A stretch of DNA of 64,000 nucleotides from assembly GCA_021904315.1 (NCBI GenBank), contig CM038915.1, positions 1 through 64,000 on the forward strand. Direction: 5' to 3'. This document shows positions 57,507 to 64,000 of this stretch, piece after piece. The DNA comes from Sphagnum magellanicum (lineage: Eukaryota; Streptophyta; Sphagnopsida; Sphagnales; Sphagnaceae). Under the pieces are notes generated by a model. That model had not been told where the DNA came from, did not search any database, and was given only the letters and a program-made list of their open reading frames with translations. A program made the position numbers and the translations under genes. The first letter of the stretch is position 1. Each line of letters begins with the position of its first letter.

Positions 57507-60500
57507 GCTGAGGAATGTTTGAAAAGGGAGAAGGAGAGGGTTGGCCATTATCTGTATGCAAGTAGTGAACAGAATCTGTTGGAGGTAAAGAATTTCATAC
57601 TTCTTTAATGGAAGTCAGGCAAGCCTTTGCAATCCTGCAGGCATTCAACATGGGTTTTTTATGCATGAGTAGGGGTTTGAAACTTTTGAGGCAATCCATT
57701 AAGTCAAATCTTTGCAACTCCAGCCTCTATTGACCCCCAACCTGATTTCAGTGGTTGTCCACAAGTGAGTTCTCATGAAATAGAACCCCTGTACCTGTGA
57801 GGTCAGGACTGCAGGAAAGTCTTAGCTCCTTTGGGGAGAACAAGCTCCTTAGTCAGAAGATTCAGCTGATATCATGCATGTATCATTGAAGGCTGCATCT
57901 CATGATCAATCATGGCAGTATTGTAGTGTTCCCAGCAACTGCTATGTTTCCATTTGGTAATGACTTGACTATCTTGCTGAAATCATTTTTGCAATCAGTT
58001 TTAGTAGTGCTACTAAGGGGTTCCTGGCTGTGGTTTGAGGAACAGGTGTAGTACTATCATCTAGCATTACGACTGCCAGGTCAATCTGGGATGTTGAAAT
58101 GAGGAACATTAGCACCACAAAAGAATGGAATGCCAGGAAATAGCTTTGCAAATTTTCTGAACATCTTCATGACTGATATGATGTGCTGTTATTCCACTTC
58201 GCTCTGTGTGCAGAAAGTCCAGCACAAGTTGCTTACACAATATGAGAACCAACATCTTTAAAAGTGGCATCGAGGCTGCCATGCTCTGTTGAGAGATGAC
58301 AAGGTGAATAAGTGGATTTTCGTCCTGTGGGACAGGGAGGAGAACATGATGTGCTTCTCAACTGGAGAACGTCCTATTGCTATTATAATCAAACTTGATG
58401 TGGAGTCAGTTGGGCTGCATCCAGAAGAACTGATGTGGACCTAAGTACTATTGAATGTCCACAGCAAGCAATGTGATTTCATATGCATAAGGTTGTCACA
58501 ATTGCAGTACTTCCATAGTACACATTTGTAGACTGATAGGGTTGCTCCTTTACAGGTGGAGGACCTTTCCCGGATGTACCGTTTGTTCTGCAGGATTTCA
58601 AACGGCTTGGAACCTGTAGCTACCATTTTTCGTCAGGTAGCTAGCAATCCAGATCCTTGAGGATGATGCCAATTGAGGTTTTGCTGTTTGGGAAACCAGG
58701 AACTCACTAGTAATCATGAAGGAATTTCAATAAAAGACATATGTGCTCCTTCAGTACGAACTCCTGAGGGATTTTTGGTGACATGTTCTGCAGCATGTCA
58801 CTGATGAGGGGACAACGTTAGTCAAGCAAGCAGAGGATGCTGCCAGCAGCAAAAAGGTAGCCATGTCAAACTTTGTGCAATCATAGTTTGAACAAACTAT
58901 GGAAGTGATTGATTTGCTTTCAACAAACATCTGGTGGAATGAGAAGACATGTCCAATGCTAGTCTATCTTAGGTTGTATTGGGTCTGTGCATGTATTCAT
59001 AAAGTGCATGACTGTTGTTGTGGACTTTTCTCTGCTGTTTTATAGGTCTTGTGTTCCAGTGGCTTTAGCAGATATTCTGAATCAAAGTAGTCACCAGTGG
59101 TTCTGATCTTTTGCATCTGTTGTACAGGCTGAGAAGAAAGGTGGTGTTGGAGTACAGGAACAGGTATGCTGATGGGAGTCACTCATTTGGGAAGGCAACC
59201 GGGGACCGCCACTTGCAGGGTTTTCTGCATTGTGTTTCCAAATTTTTTGCCTTATAGGAGCTGTGTCATGTGGGTGTTTGAAATAGGCTTCCGAATTCCT
59301 TGTGTAAACTGGAGGCTAGAGAAATGCCTTATATCTGAGATGGTGATGCCTCAACAGATGTTATGGACCATGTGATATATTGGGGTGTATGTCTATGATG
59401 GGCTGACCCACTTTTGTCCTTGCAGGCATTTGTGTGCAATGTGATTGAGCTCCATGACAAGTATCTGCAGTATGTCAGTGAATGCTTCCTGAATCATTCC
59501 TTATTTCACAAGGTCAGCTAGGTACCTTCATGCTTATATATTTCAAGGGACTTCAAGCTGTTATGTTGAACTGTTGAAATTTGCTTTATATAGCTCAGAA
59601 CACTAGATTTAATAATCTCAGGCTCTTTTCTGCTCCTTGTGCAGTGATTGTACTTTGGATAGCATGCACTATAAGCAGCTTGTGGTTTGTTGTCGTTTAG
59701 TTTGTCTGGATTTTAATGTTATGCCAATGTGTCTTTAATTCCAGAACTTGGTTTCCTTTCAGCATCCAGTTCAGGAATATGTTGTCCTCTCTGTTGTTAG
59801 GCACCCAACAGCAGATACATGGGTATATTGTACAGTTTGTGTTGTGAAACACTTCTGCTCTTGAGTTTTTTGTCGTATTCATGTATCTAGTTTTGCTAAC
59901 AGAGGTGGAATATCACCAGATTCCACAAGAACTCTGAAGTGAAGCACCTTGGCCTGCAAAAGGTACTGGGATTGGTGGAAAGCTAGCAAGCCCAGTACTT
60001 CAGCACTAGGGAGCCCATTTCTGAGAGGATTTGAGGTGTAGGGAAGAGGCTGGTAGTTACAACAGCTTTGGCTATCATGTAAGCTTCTTAGTGGTTAAAA
60101 TCAAGCCTCCTGTTGTTGACAGATGTTCATGGGGGTTGGACATACAGGCATTAAAGGAATCTTTTGAGGTATTTTGCAACAAGGGTGTTGCAGGGAGCAC
60201 CAGTGCAGAACTGCTGGCCACATTTGGTGATAATTTGTTGAAGAAGGGGGGTAGTGAAAAATTGAGTGACGAAGCAATTAAAGACACCGTTGAGAAGGTA
60301 GGTGATGATTTAAAAGTTTTGAGTCTGAGGGTGAAACATGATGCATTGTTGTGGCTTATGGGCCTTACAAATCTTTTTCTGATTGGTACATGTCTAATCA
60401 AAGACTGAGGTTGCAAGGACTGACTAGAGAGGTTTGTTTGCCAAAGAAAGGAAAGGTTTGAACTTCTTCAGAACCTAATCAATTTGTAATTTGCAGGTGG

Positions 60501-60553
60501 TGAAACTTCTTGCATACATCAGCGACAAAGAGTTATTTGCAGGGTTCTACAGG
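57507..60553 (+). pseudogene. Cullin-1-like partial pseudogene, copy B
   Basis: Eight CUL1 exons: 57,507-57,584 (AEECLKREKERVGHYLYASS), 58,214-58,303 (KVQHKLLTQYENQHL, stop, KWHRGCHALLRDDK), 58,556-58,636 ([20 protein letters not shown]), 58,794-58,856 (HVTDEGTTLVKQAEDAASSK), 59,128-59,163 (AEKKGGVGVQEQ), 59,426-59,512 ([20 protein letters not shown]), 60,148-60,297 ([40 protein letters not shown]) and 60,497-60,553 (VVKLLAYISDKELFAGFYR). Exon phases and most splice sites are intact, and exon sequence is closer to CUL1 than copy A. A TAA replaces a Glu codon in the second exon. The start and the C-terminal, RBX1-binding and neddylated half are missing, so no scaffold function is expected. Confidence 0.9.
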
Positions 60554-60728
60554 TATTATGTGTAAATTGCTGCTGTGTGATAGTTGTTGGTGGATGTGTT
60601 CATGCTTGCCTTAGTTTGTCTCCCTTGTTTGACCATCTGCTAATGGCACATGATACAGAATTATTGGAATTTGTATTATTTTGGTACTTTAGCAAGTGAT
60701 GTGCATGTTAAAGCAAACTTTGCAAAAA

Positions 60729-60905
60729 GATCTTTAAAAGTGGCATCGAGGCTGCCATGCTCTGTTGAGAGATGACAAGGTGAATAAGTGGATTTTCATC
60801 CTGTGGGACAGGGAAGAGAACATGATGTGCTTCTCAACTGGAGAATGTCCTATTGCTATTATAATCAAACTTGATGTGGAGTCAGTTGGGCTGCATCTAG
60901 TAAAA
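60729..60905 (+). repeat. Extra copy of cullin exon segment 58,256-58,430
   Basis: ATCTTTAAAAGTGGCATCGA through GATGTGGAGTCAGTTGGGCT repeats 58,256-58,430 with few differences, including the adjacent VNKWIFVLWDREENMMCFST frame that is not cullin. It follows copy B by ~170 bp. Confidence 0.85.
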
Positions 60906-60909
60906 CTGT

Positions 60910-63100
60910 TGTGAAAAATAAATATTATTGTTAATTTTACTTCTTGTTTTAGCTACTTCTTGTTTTTGTTTTGAAAAAGTAAAATTGTATGTTAGCAACA
61001 AATTGTTGACAATAACTATAATATGGTTAGAGGAAGGGAGGAAAAGTAACGATCATCGTCATTGGTACACATCTAGTCATTCATCAATTGTCTAACTTGA
61101 AATATTGATATATTTTAATTGGCATTTATTGTCATTAAGCTATCATCAATTATTGTACATACCTGGTGTCTCAGACTTTGGTGAGTGAAAAGCTGATGAC
61201 AAAACCTTCCGGATGACAAACGAATCAGCTCACCACTCAAGTAGTGTATTCAAAGATCACCTTTTTCTTAACAATGATGTTATATAAATCGTGTGGATTC
61301 TCTTTTCTGAGGTTCTTTTGGCCATTCTTCGAAAGAAATTTGAAAACATTCACTAGAAATATAGAAGGTTGCCTCCCTAAAATCTACAATTTGTACAATT
61401 GTCGCCAATTGATGTTAGATTCTTTGGGGATGGTCACCCATGATGCTGCAGCAGGACCGAAAAAATAATGGATTGCACTTTCATCCATCTCTAACTTGAA
61501 TTGCAAACACATTTTTTTCACCGCAGAGCGGAGCATGCACCCTCTACTTTGCTTTCATGTACCACAAAATGCAAATTTATGAATCTACACAATTGTATCA
61601 GCTTCTTCATCCACTTTGCACCTGGAGCTTTCTTAGTAAATTGAAGATGCTTGAGTGACTCCATTCCGAGAGTTTTCTCATTTCTTCAATTCTTGCAATC
61701 TCCTAGTTTGCTAAACTTCTACTTCACCTCAATTTATTACCGATCAATCCACAGGTTCTATCTGCACTCCAAACTTGACTGTTCAAAAAAGTGAGTTAGT
61801 GTTACCAGAATGACTGGCACTGTAGTTTTTACCAGTTATGTTATTCTTAATTTCGGAGAATGTCACGATTGTGTTGTGATCGCAAATGCTCATGCAACTT
61901 CAATTTTGACTTGTGATAGGATAGCCTCAAAAAATTCCCCAAGAATTAGTAGACCATACAGCAAAAAGATGCGCTGGCTTCACAACCCGCAACAGTATTG
62001 TCTAAGGTGCATTCCTTTCACGAGCCCATTAATTCAAAAAGATTGAAATTGACTTCAACACATCATTTTCTATTGAAATTGGATGTTCGAGGGAGTGACT
62101 CACATAAACATTCACATTTTACCGAAGTGGGAAAGAGCCAGCAACAAATCAAAGTTTTCGTTCAAGGTGAGAGCACTACATTGTCAAGTCAAATGGTAGG
62201 CAAGGCAATTTCCGAATTGATGCACCAAGAAGATGCAACTTGTGATCTCATTTCTTGTAGCCCCGGTCAACATGACTTACTCCTTTAATGTGTGCGGTCC
62301 CCTCAGCTGCTGTACCTGCAAGTTCTGGAGCAACTCCTGCTTTCAAATCTGCAGCCAATACTGGTGCTCCATACAGTGAACTTACACCCAGCGAAATGCA
62401 ATAAACTCACCGAGTGTCCTTTGGAATTTGTTACATCCTCTTAGGACTTGGTTCGATGCTCACTTTGGCAACATTAACAATATTCTGAAGACAATCAGGA
62501 CATGTCAGATGGTAACAGGCTGCTACGTCATGAAGAGAATAAATTCAGATCTAATATTAAGTCTTTAGAGCTTCTGATCTTTATTCAAACGTCAATCAGT
62601 TGTGGACGTGAATTCCACCCTCCAGAGTTACCCACTGAATACACTTTGATTTCCATTCACTAAGTGGCATTAAGTATGCAAAGAGCCTAATTTGTACAAG
62701 ACTGAGTTTTGCCGAAGACTTTCCCCCATATCACTGCAATCTAACCACCTTCCCACCTATGAAAATAGCACCAAAGGCTGCGAGACGAAGAAGACGAAGA
62801 AGAAGAAGATTTGGCACACATTTTGGAGTAGGAAGATTTGCAATGGCAACGAGGTTCCCTGCTGCCAAATAACATAAGAATTATTTTCTAAGTGCGTTGA
62901 TGATGAGCGGGCGTTACAAAGTGATGACGTAAAATGCACTCCATTGTGCTCGAAGATGCATCATTTCACTGAGTCTAAAGTCATAGGAGTAATAATTTTG
63001 AGTTTGATCTAGTTATGGGTAATAGTCAGGGAAAGGATGGATCAGCGATTTCTTTCAAAATTTTGTGAAATCGCTCGACTTACATGTACACCTTTTGCGT
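60910..63100. other. No gene recognised
   Basis: Frames at 61,810-62,288 and a short one at 62,287-62,402 (SAAVPASSGATPAFKSAANT, low complexity) have no family I can name. No repeats large enough to call. Confidence 0.4.
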
Positions 63101-63119
63101 AAAAATGGGTTATGGTATT

Positions 63120-64000
63120 ATAAACAAATTTTTAGAGAGATACGATTAATATGTTTAAGAAATAATTTTTTTAGAGAGATATGATTAATATGATTAAAAC
63201 AAAAGGGAAAAAAAGAATTCGGGGGGTCCTGGCAACCAATTGTTATGAGTCACAAGATACCTCAGTTTCATACCCAAGCACCCACGGAGGATTAAATCCG
63301 GGATAGTAATTATCCACAGAAAAAAGAATTGAATCATTTAAAAAAAGAAGAAGGAACCGTAAGATGGAACGAGGAACAACGTTTTCGAAAGAAAGGACAA
63401 GCCAACATAAAAGCATAAAAATGTTTTTGTCCCCCAAAATAGAAGCATACTTTTGTCAGGGTTCCTCGGGGAACCCCTTTCATGAAGCACAAAGAAAAGA
63501 ATAGGGGATTAAAATGAGGTGCCATTGAGAACATATGGAGAAACACATCAGGAATAAGAAATAACAAACAATCCCCCCCCCCTTCCCTTGCGGGGTGCAC
63601 ACCCAATTTTTTTAATATAAAAATCTCAAAAATAGGCATATGATGAGCCCTGCACCGGGTGGGCACCTCGGGAATAGGGGGCCTCCCATAACATAGAAGT
63701 GGAAACAAGGTTCTTTCCCAAAATAAAAACATGTTTTGTGATGTTTCATTTTGACCGTCCCCCGCTTCTCTCCTGCCCCTCCCCCCCTTGTTTCGTACAA
63801 TTTATATAGATGAAAGTTGAACGAAACAAACAACAAATGGGATAAAAGATGAGGTGTTATCGATAATGCCCTATAGAACACAGGGGAACATAGAGACTCC
63901 TGCCCCCCCCTCCACAAAAAAACTATAAAGCACGAAGCCTGGGGAGGGGCCACATAAATAATTTACTTCGAAAATGATTTGTCACGATTCCAGCCTAGAG
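63120..64000. other. Low-complexity right edge
   Basis: A short direct duplication (TTTTTAGAGAGATA.GATTAATATG at ~63,129 and ~63,168) is followed by C-run-rich sequence with two loosely similar ~300-bp blocks (63,400-63,600 and 63,710-63,920). Reverse frames rich in Phe/Leu here are composition artefacts. Confidence 0.4.

Noticed and set aside
63190-63960. Reverse frames rich in Phe, Leu and Cys near the right edge
   Set aside because: Low-complexity C/G-run sequence; no family motifs.
1-64000. CRISPR arrays, bacterial operons, ribosome binding sites
   Set aside because: The sequence is plant nuclear DNA; none of the tandem arrays has the spacer structure of a CRISPR.

Overview
The window looks like nuclear DNA of a land plant, at or near a chromosome end. 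Arabidopsis-type telomere repeats (CCCTAAA), many of them degenerate, open the window in the orientation expected of a left end. DYW-type pentatricopeptide (PPR) pieces, a nuclear-type group II intron maturase piece and plant GT-AG introns fit a land plant. A gene for an axonemal-microtubule protein of the SAXO/FAM154 family implies flagellated sperm. That points to a fern, lycophyte, bryophyte, cycad or Ginkgo; a seed-free plant with a gene-poor, repeat-rich genome, such as a fern, is my best inference.

Layout. 0-1 kb: degenerate telomere array and a subtelomeric unit. 1-12 kb: AT-rich DNA with no gene I can name. 12.5-15.2 kb: four kinds of tandem array. 15.5-21 kb: a decayed pogo-like transposase, a ~305-bp foldback, a weak LRR fragment and a TIR-type repeat. 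21.6-24.4 kb: the clearest intact gene, a two-exon amaranthin-type lectin fused to an aerolysin-type domain, with a 41-bp tandem repeat and TATA box upstream. 24.4-30 kb: AT-rich, with one long unexplained ORF. 30-43 kb: a cluster of PPR-DYW pseudogenes on both strands, a PD-(D/E)XK-like gene, WD-repeat debris and a maturase relic, with a ~1-kb inverted duplication joining the PPR and maturase 3' ends. 44.7-46.2 kb: the SAXO-like gene and a minisatellite just 5' of it. 48.4-50.8 kb: an unrecognised decayed ORF, a satellite and interstitial copies of the subtelomeric unit. 50.8-60.9 kb: two intron-bearing cullin-1-like partial copies around a truncated dienelactone-hydrolase-like gene, a nearly perfect 844-bp inverted repeat encoding an unknown protein, and a second unknown ORF. 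61-64 kb: no recognisable gene.

The genes do not form a pathway. Only the lectin/aerolysin gene and the PD-(D/E)XK-like gene read as plausibly intact; the SAXO-like gene has one in-frame stop. Most other coding similarity is broken or partial, and the introns kept in the cullin and hydrolase copies indicate duplication of genomic DNA rather than retrocopying. All assignments are by eye from sequence; no database search was run.
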